From NCBI GenBank assembly GCA_900552465.1, contig URZO01000065.1, positions 1-26,397 of the forward strand: a DNA stretch of 26,397 nucleotides. The letters run 5' to 3'. Source of the stretch: an uncultured Parabacteroides sp. (lineage in GTDB: Bacteria > Bacteroidota > Bacteroidia > Bacteroidales > Tannerellaceae). The notes below the pieces were generated by a model that saw only the letters and a program-made list of their open reading frames with translations, made no database searches and had not been told where the DNA came from. Below are positions 14,246-23,412 of this stretch, in pieces (within the stretch, counting starts at the first letter, position 1; each line of letters starts with the position of its first letter). Both the position numbers and the translations under genes were made by a program.

Positions 14246-15655
14246 TTATTCAGACAAAGCAAATGCCGGTTGACGGTGGATCCACTGTCCGCGAGTGAAA
14301 TCAGGGAAGTCAACCAATGCACCGCCACGAGCGATAGACATTTCTGACAAAGCGGAAATAGCACTCCATGCAGCAGCATCATAACAATCCATTGGAGCCG
14401 GACGTTTGTTCTTGATGCGATCGATCAGGTCATACATCATGATAAAGTCCATACCACCGTGACCGGCTTCTTTTGCCTGAGCATCCAACTGAGCCCATAG
14501 TTTGTGGTCGTATTTCTTGAACCATTCGTCAGAATTATCCCAACGGTGAGGTTTAGACTGGCCTTCCACATATACATGATCGCCATCGTTCATCCACAAA
14601 CCATCTGTACCCTGAATACGGAATCCCAAAGAATAAGGACGAGGAGAATTTGTATCATGAGTAACAATGATCGTCTGACCGTTCGCACACTTGATCATAG
14701 AAGTAACGATGTCACCCAGGTTAAAGCGAACCTTAGCCAACGGATGGTTTTCACCACCATTATCTACGATAAACTTATGCAATCCGCGAGACTGAGTTGC
14801 CATAGCAGACATAGCAACGAAGCGGTTACCACGGTTGATATCCATACAATTGGCAACCGGTCCGATACCGTGAGTCGGATACACGTCCCCATTACGATGT
14901 ACAGAGTGATTCGTACGCCACTGAGCTTCAGCAAAAGCCGTCGGGCCCATACGCAACTCACCACCCTTCTGGTAAGTATAGTTCTTACCATCATTGAATT
15001 TTACATCACGCAAGTCATGTTCGTAACCGCAACCACCGTGCAATAATTCACCGAACAAACCTTCGCGAACCATGTTCAATGCCGCCATACAATCACGACG
15101 ATAGCAAACATTTTCCATGATGTTCAGATGGCTTCCTGTTGCTTCCGATACATTGACCAGGTCCCAGCATTCTTCCAACGTATTGGCGGCAGAAACTTCC
15201 ACGCCTACGTAAGGAACACCGGCTTTCATAGCAGCTACCGACATCGGTACGTGCCATTCCCACGGGCTTGCAATGATTACGCAATCGAATTCTTCGTTAT
15301 TCAACATCTTTTCGAATTCGCGTTCGCCACCTTTGTACACTTTCGGAGCGTCAACGTTAAATTTAGCAATGTGTTTCAGCGTACGATCAATAGGTCCCTG
15401 CTGGATATCGCAGATGGCAACAATCTTATTGCCGGGGATAGCCAACACGTTATTGATGTGTTCATGACAACGAGAACCGGTTCCGATAAATCCGAAACGA
15501 AGTTTGCCATCATCTTTTCCGGCTGTTTTTTTCTTTTGAGGTTCGGGAGAACCTGTCACTGTAGTGGCAGAGGCATTACCAGCCATAGCCAAACCGGCTG
15601 CGCCAACTCCGGCAGCAGTCATTTTCTTAAGAAAGGAACGACGAGTGTTTTCCAT
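14246..15655 (-). CDS. GH109-like NAD-dependent glycosidase (Gfo/Idh/MocA fold)
   Basis: It is likely an exported alpha-N-acetylgalactosaminidase-type enzyme that works by an NAD-dependent oxidation/elimination mechanism, as known for GH109. The 469-aa protein begins with a twin-arginine signal (MENTRRSFLKK, then a hydrophobic stretch to about residue 31). The Rossmann motif GFIGTGSR is at 55-62. MENVCYRRD (180-188), the GYEHDLRDVKFN segment (210-221) and NHSVHRNGDVYPTHGIGP (249-266) are the pattern I associate with GH109 rather than with generic sugar oxidoreductases. It is the last gene of the SusC/SusD locus but has its own canonical promoter and a terminator. The alternative is an uncharacterised Gfo/Idh/MocA oxidoreductase. 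Confidence 0.82.
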   Translation of the reverse strand: MENTRRSFLKKMTAAGVGAAGLAMAGNASATTVTGSPEPQKKKTAGKDDGKLRFGFIGTGSRCHEHINNVLAIPGNKIVAICDIQQGPIDRTLKHIAKFNVDAPKVYKGGEREFEKMLNNEEFDCVIIASPWEWHVPMSVAAMKAGVPYVGVEVSAANTLEECWDLVNVSEATGSHLNIMENVCYRRDCMAALNMVREGLFGELLHGGCGYEHDLRDVKFNDGKNYTYQKGGELRMGPTAFAEAQWRTNHSVHRNGDVYPTHGIGPVANCMDINRGNRFVAMSAMATQSRGLHKFIVDNGGENHPLAKVRFNLGDIVTSMIKCANGQTIIVTHDTNSPRPYSLGFRIQGTDGLWMNDGDHVYVEGQSKPHRWDNSDEWFKKYDHKLWAQLDAQAKEAGHGGMDFIMMYDLIDRIKNKRPAPMDCYDAAAWSAISALSEMSIARGGALVDFPDFTRGQWIHRQPAFALSE

Positions 15656-15686
15656 GTTCTTTATTAGTATTTCTTTGTTAAGTGGG

Positions 15687-15717
15687 CAAATTTATAACAA
15701 TTAATCAACTTCTCAAA
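15687..15717 (-). promoter_or_regulatory. Canonical Bacteroidetes promoter for the GH109-like gene
   Basis: On the minus strand TTTG (plus 15714-15717) is followed after exactly 19 bp by TAAATTTG (plus 15687-15694). This is the textbook TTTG-N19-TAnnTTTG layout, 31 bp before the ATG. A second TAAATTTG is at plus 15742-15749. The gene can therefore be expressed independently of the upstream sus-like genes. Confidence 0.75.
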
Positions 15718-15753
15718 TATGTTTAGACAAAAAGAATCAATCAAATTTATCAA

Positions 15754-16119
15754 TCAATAATTTGTAATCATTCCAGTCTCTCTTTTCTGCTTCTCGAAGG
15801 TCATCATCATCTGACGCAAACGCTTTGGTTCCAGTCCGCCCCCTTTCCCGTTTTCAATAAGAATACAGGGAACACGATCGTTGGTTGCCGCCGTACAATA
15901 TCCTTGCGTAAAACGCAATCCCTCATTAGCAATCCGGTCCATTCCCAGAGTCTGAATACGGGTAGCACCATAACAACTCAGATCTCCATATCCCAAATCG
16001 TCGGCTACAATAATGACAACATTAGGCTGCTGCCCAATCTGAGCAAAGGCGTTTAATCCGGACAAAGCTCCCATTCCAGTTGCTACACATAGTAGATTTT
16101 TCATATTCATGTTTTTCAT
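15754..16119 (-). pseudogene. Internally deleted sulfatase remnant
   Basis: The ATG at 16119 gives a signal peptide (MKNMNMKNLLCVAT... ending AFAQ). The unmistakable sulfatase N-terminus follows: PNVVIIVADDLGYGDLSCYG with the metal-binding Asp pair, then MDRIANEGLRFTQGYCTAAT. Just where the formylglycine motif C-x-P/A-S-R should come, the sequence switches to an unrelated tail (NDRVPCILIENGKGG...) and stops after about 121 residues, against roughly 450-550 for an intact enzyme. A different frame of the tail also reads as protein-like (ending RDWNDYKLLIDKFD), so a frameshift may add to the large deletion. It cannot be catalytic. It sits between susD and the GH109-like gene, so the locus once coded a sulfatase. 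Confidence 0.85.
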
Positions 16120-16193
16120 AAAAATACAGGCATTGATTGTAACAATCAACGCCTGCAAATATAATGAATCACTCAGATCTCAAAGCATATAGC

Positions 16194-17975
16194 CTATGGA
16201 TTTTGTGTTAATGTACCCGGATACGCATTAATATCATTCTGAGGAATGTATTGCACGACACGCGGATGTGTAGCCGGAATATCAGTCATGGCATCGTGTA
16301 CACCCGGATAGCGGCGCTCCATTGTCCAACCCTGACGGAATACTTCGTAAGCACGGTCGGCCTCATAAGCCATTTCCAACTGACGTTCTTCCGAGATACG
16401 TTGAGCAGCATTGTCTGCATTCAATTCAGTATAACCGCCACCGATAATAGCACGTTCCCTTATTGTATTCAGATTTACCAATGCTTCCTGATAATTACCT
16501 TTCTTCGCATAAGCTTCCGCCTTTGTCAGGTACAACTCGGCCAAACGTGAGATAATCGGAGAATGCAGATGTGAATGACCTTCCTGCATAGAACATTTAT
16601 AAATGTAATACAGAGGATACCCGTTATCTTCAATCATACGATAGTCTTTTTCTCCCGTATAAGTAGTACCGTAAAAGTCAATAGTGTAAGAATTATCCTT
16701 TTCATCCACCGTCTTCAGCGTATAGGTCTTCTTATCCACGATCGGTTCATTCTTTCCACCCCCCAGGTCTTTTGCACCTATTTGTTCGGAAATCGTTACC
16801 TGATACGGTTTGATAAGCGAACCATCGCTATTCTTCAATAGTTCAGCCTGGATATATTTATAACCAGCCTGTTTCTTGCTTCCATCCGTCCCGAAGTTCC
16901 ACATAGGAGCCACAAAACGGAAAACATCTGTCTTATTACCCGCATCGTCTGTCAGGTATTGCGGTTTGATAAAGCTCCAACGGGCATCTTCTTTGTATTT
17001 AGTCTTACGCAACAGGTCGAGATATTTCGCACTGGCAAAAATCTGTCCGTAACCCAGACCGTCGATTACGGCATACATACCACCTAAACCATCATCATAA
17101 TCGTCTGCCGTAAATTCAGAATCGACCATCTTGATAGCAAAGATCGTTTCTGTCTGAGACTTATCTTCCGGTGAATATTCATTGTACTTCTTGAAGTTCT
17201 CGTGAGACAACAAAGCATAGTTACCGCTATTGATCACGGCATCGCAATAATGGATAGCAGAATCGGCATACTGCACATTCGGATTATCATAAGTACCGCT
17301 CATATAGATGTAAATTCTAGCCAACATAGCCTGTGCGGCACCTTTGGTTGCATAAGCAGCCGTTTTCTGAATATTCATCAGTTGTTCAGCCTTTTTCAGG
17401 TCGTTGATAGCCTGTTCGTACGTTTCCTTTACGGTGGCACGATCCGGCAATTGCAGGTTATCCATATCTTCCGGAGTACCATTGATGATAGGTACACCCA
17501 GGTTCGTTTCCGGAGACTGGTAATAAGGACGACCGAAAGCACGGCATAAGTAGAAATACAACATACCTCTCAGATAATAAGCTTCACCTAGCTGCTGGTC
17601 GAGTTCCTGACTCTTGCCTTCTTCGATCAGGTCGACAATCGAACTGGACTGAGCAATTACTTTATAGGCATAATTCCAGAAGTAGCCTACCCCATAGTTA
17701 GTCGTTGTATGCTGATAAGAGATAAAACGGAAAGAAGCGCCACTGGAAGTAGCCTGTTTCATCATGTTATCCGCTCCGAATTCGCCGGTATAGTGCATCC
17801 ATTCCGACCAGCTCTTCAATCTTCCGTAACAACCGTTCAGAAGAATATCGACGGCTGCTTCTCCCGATTCGTTAATCTTTTCATCCGTGTACGAATCGTA
17901 AGGTAAACGTTCCACATCGCATCCCGTAAATCCCAGGGCTGCTATTAAAGATGATAATATTATGATCTTTTTCAT
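16194..17975 (-). CDS. SusD/RagB-family glycan-binding lipoprotein
   Basis: This is a surface lipoprotein that caps a SusC channel and binds the incoming oligosaccharide. The 593-aa protein has a lipobox signal (residues 1-19, GFTGC) followed by acidic residues (CDVERLPYD), as in Bacteroidetes surface-exported lipoproteins. The N-terminal SusD region shows SGEAAVDILLNGCYGRL. The TPR-like helices include EAYYLRGMLYFYLCRAFG (about 131-148) and AAQAMLARIYIYMSGTY, and the C-terminal RagB-type region has LTKAEAYAKKGNYQEALVNLNTIRERA and EERQLEMAYEADRAYEVFRQG. It follows the susC-like gene by 12 bp and is surely cotranscribed with it. The glycan cannot be read from the sequence. Confidence 0.96.
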   Translation of the reverse strand: MKKIIILSSLIAALGFTGCDVERLPYDSYTDEKINESGEAAVDILLNGCYGRLKSWSEWMHYTGEFGADNMMKQATSSGASFRFISYQHTTTNYGVGYFWNYAYKVIAQSSSIVDLIEEGKSQELDQQLGEAYYLRGMLYFYLCRAFGRPYYQSPETNLGVPIINGTPEDMDNLQLPDRATVKETYEQAINDLKKAEQLMNIQKTAAYATKGAAQAMLARIYIYMSGTYDNPNVQYADSAIHYCDAVINSGNYALLSHENFKKYNEYSPEDKSQTETIFAIKMVDSEFTADDYDDGLGGMYAVIDGLGYGQIFASAKYLDLLRKTKYKEDARWSFIKPQYLTDDAGNKTDVFRFVAPMWNFGTDGSKKQAGYKYIQAELLKNSDGSLIKPYQVTISEQIGAKDLGGGKNEPIVDKKTYTLKTVDEKDNSYTIDFYGTTYTGEKDYRMIEDNGYPLYYIYKCSMQEGHSHLHSPIISRLAELYLTKAEAYAKKGNYQEALVNLNTIRERAIIGGGYTELNADNAAQRISEERQLEMAYEADRAYEVFRQGWTMERRYPGVHDAMTDIPATHPRVVQYIPQNDINAYPGTLTQNP

Positions 17976-17987
17976 ATTCTATTCTGC

Positions 17988-20900
17988 TTAAAAAGTAACA
18001 TTTAATCCAAACATATATTTACGTGTCTGCGGATAAACCGTAGAAGCCACACCCGTAACTTTACCGCTCGATGTCGGCGGAATTTCAGGATCGACACCAG
18101 AGAAACCAGACAATACGAACAGGTTTTCACCGGAAGCAAATACTCTCAGATTAGAGATGTGCCATTGCGGGATCGACAAGTTATAACCAAGTGTCAGGTT
18201 ACGCAAACGCAGATAGCTACCGTTTTCAAGGAAACGAGTGGAAGCCTGGTTTGAATTGGTGCGGTTCTGATAAAGAGGTTGCGGGTGAGTTGCGATATCG
18301 CCCGGTTTCTCCCAACGATTCCATCCCTTATGTAGCTTCATCTGGTTCGTATAAGTGTAAGCACCATCAGAGTCGAATTCCAAACGAGAATAGTTATAGA
18401 TCTTACCACCTACCGAATAACCGAATACAGCAGACAAGTCGAAGTTCTTATAATTCAGATTTGTTGAGAAACCACCGAAGAATTTCGGAGTATAACTATC
18501 CTTTGCGATCGGGGTCTTTGCTGCTTCTGCATAAGTAAATGTTTTTACACGTTCACCGTTTTCATCTGTCTTATACCAGGTAGCCTGTCCTGTTTCCGGA
18601 TCGACACCGGCCCATTCTGCCAGATACCAGGTATCAACATCCAAGCCCGGTTTCAATAATTTCTCGGCAGAGCCGGCAATACCGGAACCATCACCTACAA
18701 TGATCTCTTGTTTGTCGCCATATAGTTCGGTTACTTTGTTGCGGTTCAAACCGATATTAGCCTCGATACTCCATTGCAAGTCCTGATTCTTAATCACGTC
18801 TACATTGGCAGAAGCTTCAAAACCGTTGTTCTTCACACAACCGACATTACGCCAGATACCTGTTACACCGACAACGGCAGGAAGCGGTACATTATACAGC
18901 AATCCGGAAGTATTTTTGTTATAATAATCAAACGTAATATTCACACGGTCAAACAAAGAAATATCCAAACCGACACCAGTCGTATAAGTCTTTTCCCAAG
19001 TCAGGTCCTTATTCTTCAACTGAGAAATAATAGCAGAAGGATGTTCGTTGTAACTTGTGGTCAAAGAATACAAAGCGTATTGCGGATACAATTCCGACGG
19101 ACGGTTACCAACCGAACCATAACTGGCTCTTAACTTCAGGTTATTGATATAATCGAGCGTAAAGAATGATTCACGATGAATATTCCAACCACCACTTATT
19201 GAGAAGAAATTACCATACTTCGCATTTTCACCGAAGTTTGATGCACCGTCACGACGGAAAGAGACCTGTGCTAGATAACGGTTATCATAAGCATAGTTTA
19301 CATTCAACAGATAAGACTGAACCGCCCAACCTGTCTTCGATCCGGTTATCTCCTTAGGCACAGCAGCAATATCAGAAACGGTAAATTCCGGTGGGATACC
19401 ACCTGCCAATGCACCATTGGTCGTTCCGTTATATTCATTCCATTCGTAAGCAGCGATACCATTTACCGAATGATCGCCAAATGTTTTGTTAAAACGCAAC
19501 AATTGGTTAGTGTATAAACGGTTGTATGCCGTTGTTGCATCCTTGATACTACCGCCATCAGCCAAACCTGAATAAGAACGGGGATCGACATAATCCTTTG
19601 TTGCCTTCGTAGAATAACGATAGTTGTTGACAGAAGAGAAAGTCAACCAATCGGTAAACTTAATATCAAAATCGAAACCACCACTTACTTCATAGGCTTC
19701 CGACTCCGTATAATTCCATTGCAGGTCGTACATATAGTTCGAACTGGATGTGTTCACCCAACTCGGAATCGGTGCATGTCCTACCATCGATCCGTCTTCC
19801 AGATAAGGACTATCCCACGGCAGGTTGGAATACATAGCACCTACACTATGCTGCTGGTCGTGGATATTTTTACGGGAGCCGCTCAATTGCGGTTTTACCG
19901 TCAACCAGTTATTTACTTTATAGTCGACTTTCAAACGAGCGTTGTAACGAGTATAATCATATCCTTTTACAGCACCGTTTTCATCATAAACACCAACAGA
20001 GATATAGGTTTTCAGCTTTTCTGTTCCTCCATTGATAGATATGTTATAATCCTGTGCGAAACCCAGTTGTGAAGCATTATCCCACCAGTCGAAGTTACGG
20101 TTACGCAAATCTTCCGTATACCAGTCTCCTGTGATACTTCCCTGGTTACCGAAAGATCTGAAGTAGTCGTACAATTCAGCACCATCCATCATTTCAAAGT
20201 TACCGGTACTAAGTTGTGTAACCCCCAACTTGGCCGAAACATTCACGGTAGCTTCTCCTGTCTTTGCCTTCTTTGTCGTAACGACAATAACGCCGTTAGC
20301 ACCCTGAGAGCCATAGATGGCCGTTGAAGCCGCATCCTTCAAGATAGACATCGATTCGATATCGGCCGGATTCAGGTCGTAAGCACTACTACCTACGATA
20401 ACACCGTCGATAACCCACAACGGGTCGGTGCTACCATTGACGGTCGACTTACCGCGGATCACGATCTTTCCAGCATTACCCGGTTGCCCGGAACCTGCGT
20501 TCACATAAACGCCCGGAGCCTTACCCGACAACATATTTTCTACTGCCGGAGTAGTTGCATCAGTCAGCTTCTCGCTATTTACGATCTGCATGGCACCCGT
20601 AAGACTTTCTTTCTTCTGAACGCCATAACCTACAACAACCACTTCGTCGAGTGCTTGCGTATCTTCCTTGATCTTAATAGTCATTTTACCCGATTGTGCT
20701 TTCACTTCGCTTTTCAGGTAACCGATATACGAAATCTCGAGTACAGCCCCTTCCGGCACTTCCAGTTCGAAGTTTCCGTCAAAGTCCGTACTTGTTCCGT
20801 TTAAAGTACCTTTAACGACAACGTTTGCTCCGATAACCGGATCATTCGTCATACCGTCGATAACAGTACCTTGCACTTTCATTGTTTTTTGTTGAGATAC

Positions 20901-21278
20901 CTGTGCGGAAGCAGCGGCAATTTCTTTGCCTTGCTTAGACGCGATCTTGTAAACAATAATTTTGTTATTGTTTACAATGAAATCAGCATGCTGATTTTTA
21001 AGGGCGTTTTTCAGGATTTCTTCTACCGACCGGTTCTTCATTTCAACTGATACACGTTCAGTCAGGTCGATGTCGTTATTCCTGATAAGGAAGGAATAGG
21101 AAAACTCTTTTTCGATCAGATCGAAAAGTTCTTTTAATGTAGTGGTTTCCATTTGGACAGACACGTAACATGTCTGCAATTCAGAAGCCAACATAGTACC
21201 CGGGATCATCGGAGCACTTGCTACAAGGCATGCCGATAGCATCCATTTCCCGGTTCTCTTAAAATAGTTTATTTCCAT
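17988..21278 (-). CDS. SusC/RagA TonB-dependent transporter with STN signalling domain
   Basis: This is an outer-membrane channel that imports oligosaccharides using TonB energy. Order in the 1096 aa: signal peptide (about 1-32); an STN domain (about 40-112, with VSVEMKNRSVEEILKNAL), which in this family contacts a FecR-type anti-sigma factor; a carboxypeptidase-regulatory-like domain (about 132-205, VQGTVIDGMTNDPVIGANVV); the SusC signature LDEVVVVGYGVQKKESLTGA; a plug (about 220-330, ending with VIRGKSTVNG and PLWVIDGV motifs); and a beta-barrel to the terminal YMFGLNVTF. The STN domain and the FecR and sigma genes immediately upstream indicate trans-envelope signalling: substrate binding should release the sigma factor. 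Confidence 0.97.
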   Translation of the reverse strand: MEINYFKRTGKWMLSACLVASAPMIPGTMLASELQTCYVSVQMETTTLKELFDLIEKEFSYSFLIRNNDIDLTERVSVEMKNRSVEEILKNALKNQHADFIVNNNKIIVYKIASKQGKEIAAASAQVSQQKTMKVQGTVIDGMTNDPVIGANVVVKGTLNGTSTDFDGNFELEVPEGAVLEISYIGYLKSEVKAQSGKMTIKIKEDTQALDEVVVVGYGVQKKESLTGAMQIVNSEKLTDATTPAVENMLSGKAPGVYVNAGSGQPGNAGKIVIRGKSTVNGSTDPLWVIDGVIVGSSAYDLNPADIESMSILKDAASTAIYGSQGANGVIVVTTKKAKTGEATVNVSAKLGVTQLSTGNFEMMDGAELYDYFRSFGNQGSITGDWYTEDLRNRNFDWWDNASQLGFAQDYNISINGGTEKLKTYISVGVYDENGAVKGYDYTRYNARLKVDYKVNNWLTVKPQLSGSRKNIHDQQHSVGAMYSNLPWDSPYLEDGSMVGHAPIPSWVNTSSSNYMYDLQWNYTESEAYEVSGGFDFDIKFTDWLTFSSVNNYRYSTKATKDYVDPRSYSGLADGGSIKDATTAYNRLYTNQLLRFNKTFGDHSVNGIAAYEWNEYNGTTNGALAGGIPPEFTVSDIAAVPKEITGSKTGWAVQSYLLNVNYAYDNRYLAQVSFRRDGASNFGENAKYGNFFSISGGWNIHRESFFTLDYINNLKLRASYGSVGNRPSELYPQYALYSLTTSYNEHPSAIISQLKNKDLTWEKTYTTGVGLDISLFDRVNITFDYYNKNTSGLLYNVPLPAVVGVTGIWRNVGCVKNNGFEASANVDVIKNQDLQWSIEANIGLNRNKVTELYGDKQEIIVGDGSGIAGSAEKLLKPGLDVDTWYLAEWAGVDPETGQATWYKTDENGERVKTFTYAEAAKTPIAKDSYTPKFFGGFSTNLNYKNFDLSAVFGYSVGGKIYNYSRLEFDSDGAYTYTNQMKLHKGWNRWEKPGDIATHPQPLYQNRTNSNQASTRFLENGSYLRLRNLTLGYNLSIPQWHISNLRVFASGENLFVLSGFSGVDPEIPPTSSGKVTGVASTVYPQTRKYMFGLNVTF

Positions 21279-21306
21279 GTTAGTCAGATTATAAATAGTT
21301 CTGTTT

Positions 21307-22395
21307 TTATTTGTCTCTTATCACTAATTCATTTGCTGTTTGTTTCCAGGTATATTTATGCTCCACGTCTACTTCGCGCAAGACATCATCGAGCGTATAA
21401 TAACCGGAGAAACTACCGGTAAACACCTCTTTCTTCAACTTATCGCTAACTATATGTATATGAAGATCGTATTTACGTTCCAGGTCTTTTGCAATTTCCG
21501 CGAACGTTTTTTCTTCAAAACGGAGAGTCCCGTTTGTCCAGTCGTAAGCATCCCTGCCTTCTATCTCTTTCATTTCTACCCGGTCGGTTTCCTTATTATA
21601 ACGCAACATACGGTTGGGATGCAGTTCCACCTCTCCTTTATGTTCCATCTCGTCATCCAGGCGGACATTTACTTTTCCGGAAACCAGGCTGACATCGATT
21701 GTCTGGTCGTCTTTATAGGCTTTTACATTAAATTTAGTACCTAACACTCTTGTATCCATACCATCAGCCCTTACAATAAACGGATGCTCTTCATCCTTTG
21801 CCACTTCAAAGCAAGCCTCCCCTTTCAGCTCTACACGTCGTTCTTTTCCTCTGAATGCCACCGGATAGCGCAGCGTACTTTCTGCATTAATCCACACTTT
21901 AGTACCATCTGCCAGTACCAGCAGAAAATCTTTACCACGTGGCGTAGTCAGATTCAGATAAGCTACAGTATCTGTTGCCGGCAATGCTTTCACTTGCCAA
22001 TCCTTTATGTCCATTACACTATCTTTCAGCAACTGTTGATCGTGACCATCTATTTGCAGTATTACATGATCTCCACAGTTGTTTGCGGCAAAAAAACGTA
22101 TTGGCTGTTGTTTTTGTGAAGAAGGAGAAGAAAGAAAAGAAGGAATCAAAAATGCTAAAACGAAGATAGCGGCTGCCACAGAAGCTGCCGTCCAAATGCG
22201 CATTTTCGCCCTGCTTCTATGTCTGCGGTCCAGTTTCTCACGTATCATGGCTTCTTTGCAAGCCATCAATTCCCAAAAGAGTTCTTTATTTTCAGGTACG
22301 CTTATCCACTGAAGAAATTCATCTGTTTCTCTTAATTGCGGATCTTGTATCGCACGTAGTGCATAGTCTAAATTTTGGTCTGAATTACCTATCAT
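21307..22395 (-). CDS. FecR-family anti-sigma factor
   Basis: This inner-membrane regulator holds the ECF sigma factor inactive until the SusC STN domain signals. The 362-aa protein has a cytoplasmic sigma-binding part (1-65), one transmembrane helix (about 67-87), a periplasmic FecR domain (about 150-225, including LADGTKVWINAESTLRYPVAF and VLGTKFNVKAY), and a C-terminal segment of the DUF4974 type (about 290-355, LRFEEKTFAEIAKDLERKYDL). It lies 66 bp after the sigma gene and 28 bp before the susC-like gene, the standard order for such Bacteroidetes glycan loci. Confidence 0.95.
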   Translation of the reverse strand: MIGNSDQNLDYALRAIQDPQLRETDEFLQWISVPENKELFWELMACKEAMIREKLDRRHRSRAKMRIWTAASVAAAIFVLAFLIPSFLSSPSSQKQQPIRFFAANNCGDHVILQIDGHDQQLLKDSVMDIKDWQVKALPATDTVAYLNLTTPRGKDFLLVLADGTKVWINAESTLRYPVAFRGKERRVELKGEACFEVAKDEEHPFIVRADGMDTRVLGTKFNVKAYKDDQTIDVSLVSGKVNVRLDDEMEHKGEVELHPNRMLRYNKETDRVEMKEIEGRDAYDWTNGTLRFEEKTFAEIAKDLERKYDLHIHIVSDKLKKEVFTGSFSGYYTLDDVLREVDVEHKYTWKQTANELVIRDK

Positions 22396-22461
22396 AGTAT
22401 CAACTGTTTCTCTTAATACGGAGAGAGAGTCGAAATTGATGACACCTAAAAAAGATTTTTT

Positions 22462-22965
22462 CTAAAAAAAGATTTTTAATTGTTTGCGGAGTATCTTTAA
22501 TGCCCTGGAAATGTGCGTTCTAACGGTATTATCACTAATACGTAACTTTTCACTGATTTCCGCACATTTCTTTTCATTTAAGAAGAATTCTTCCACTACG
22601 GTTCGCATTTGTGGAGCCATCTGGCGAATACTCTCCTGCATCCGGTTTATCTTGTCTTCATACTCACGGTATTCTTTCACAGTCCAGCCACTGTAAAGTT
22701 CTTCCAGATATCTTTCCGCATTTTTATGCACCACGTTCTGATGACGTATTTGGTCAATACAACGATTTCGCACCATGACGAAGAATAACGGCAGCAGATC
22801 CTCTTCCGTTGTCAACCGTTCGTTGCTCTCAAGCACCGAACAAAAGACATCGTTCACCACATCTTTTGCGCTTTCCTCATCATTCAGCAGATTATATGCA
22901 TGAATATAGAGTTTTTGCCAATGTTCCCTGTATATAACAGTTATAGCATTTTGACTATTATTCAT
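22462..22965 (-). CDS. ECF-type RNA polymerase sigma factor
   Basis: This is a 167-aa sigma-70 family protein of the extracytoplasmic-function class. The region 2 core is YIHAYNLLNDEESAKDVVNDVFCSVLE followed by LPLFFVMVRNRCIDQIRHQ. Region 4 is near residues 112-160, with the helix-turn-helix CAEISEKLRISDNTVRTHISRALKILRKQL. It would direct transcription of the sus-like genes downstream when freed by the FecR protein. It has a -7 box 35 bp upstream, so basal expression by the housekeeping sigma is likely. Confidence 0.95.
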   Translation of the reverse strand: MNNSQNAITVIYREHWQKLYIHAYNLLNDEESAKDVVNDVFCSVLESNERLTTEEDLLPLFFVMVRNRCIDQIRHQNVVHKNAERYLEELYSGWTVKEYREYEDKINRMQESIRQMAPQMRTVVEEFFLNEKKCAEISEKLRISDNTVRTHISRALKILRKQLKIFF

Positions 22966-22999
22966 GTATTTATAGTTACTTTTTGCGTTTCATAGAGCG

Positions 23000-23007
23000 C
23001 AAAGATA
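23000..23007 (-). promoter_or_regulatory. -7 box of the sigma/anti-sigma/sus-like operon
   Basis: On the minus strand this reads TATCTTTG, matching TAnnTTTG, 35 bp upstream of the sigma ATG. No clear TTTG -33 element is present at the usual spacing. Confidence 0.6.
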
Positions 23008-23412
23008 ACCAATTGGAGCAAAAAACACTCTATTTATTAAAAAAGATTATAATTCATATAAATACATTTGTTGTTATAGACATATTCTATTCCCATCGTC
23101 TGACTCTTAATATTTTGACACTATGTTTCTCTCCAGAAAGATACGATTCACAACTATATCCGGCCGTTTCCATTCATCTGGACGTTGATTTAATCTTCGC
23201 TTTATCTTTACGCGTACAGAATGCTTCGGTTACTTTTTTTACACGAAGATAATTTATTGATACTCTGCTCATATATGCCCATTTTCTTTGTAATACATAC
23301 TTTCCTTGTGATACAATCATACTATCTTTTACTTTTTTAAGGTGGAATTCAACAAAAATGATTATTTTTACGAGCAAATTATTGTCTAACTACCTGATAA
23401 TACAGACATACC
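23008..23412. other. AT-rich divergent gap between sigma factor and histidine kinase
   Basis: This gap holds the ABC-ATPase gene fossil (23125-23245) and, on the plus strand, two weak promoter-like boxes: TACATTTG at 23063-23070 and TATCTTTT at 23323-23330. The second is better placed for the kinase. No intact gene is present. Confidence 0.45.
23125..23245 (-). pseudogene. Decayed duplicate of the 3' end of the ABC-ATPase gene
   Basis: Read on the minus strand, 23245-23192 encodes RVKKVTEAFCTRKDKAKI, which matches RVKKVIEAFCRRKDKTMI of the ABC protein coded at 25424-25371 at 14 of 18 positions. After a frameshift, 23178-23125 encodes DEWKRPDIVVNRIFLERN, matching the ABC C-terminus YESELPNTITDRIFLKRN. 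The stop codon is lost and no further domain is recognisable upstream. It has the same orientation as the intact copy, with the histidine kinase gene between the two. Confidence 0.8.

Noticed and set aside
23174..23377. 67-codon minus-strand gene upstream of the kinase
   Set aside because: Its recognisable part is the ABC-ATPase fossil, frameshifted relative to the parent C-terminus; called as a pseudogene instead.
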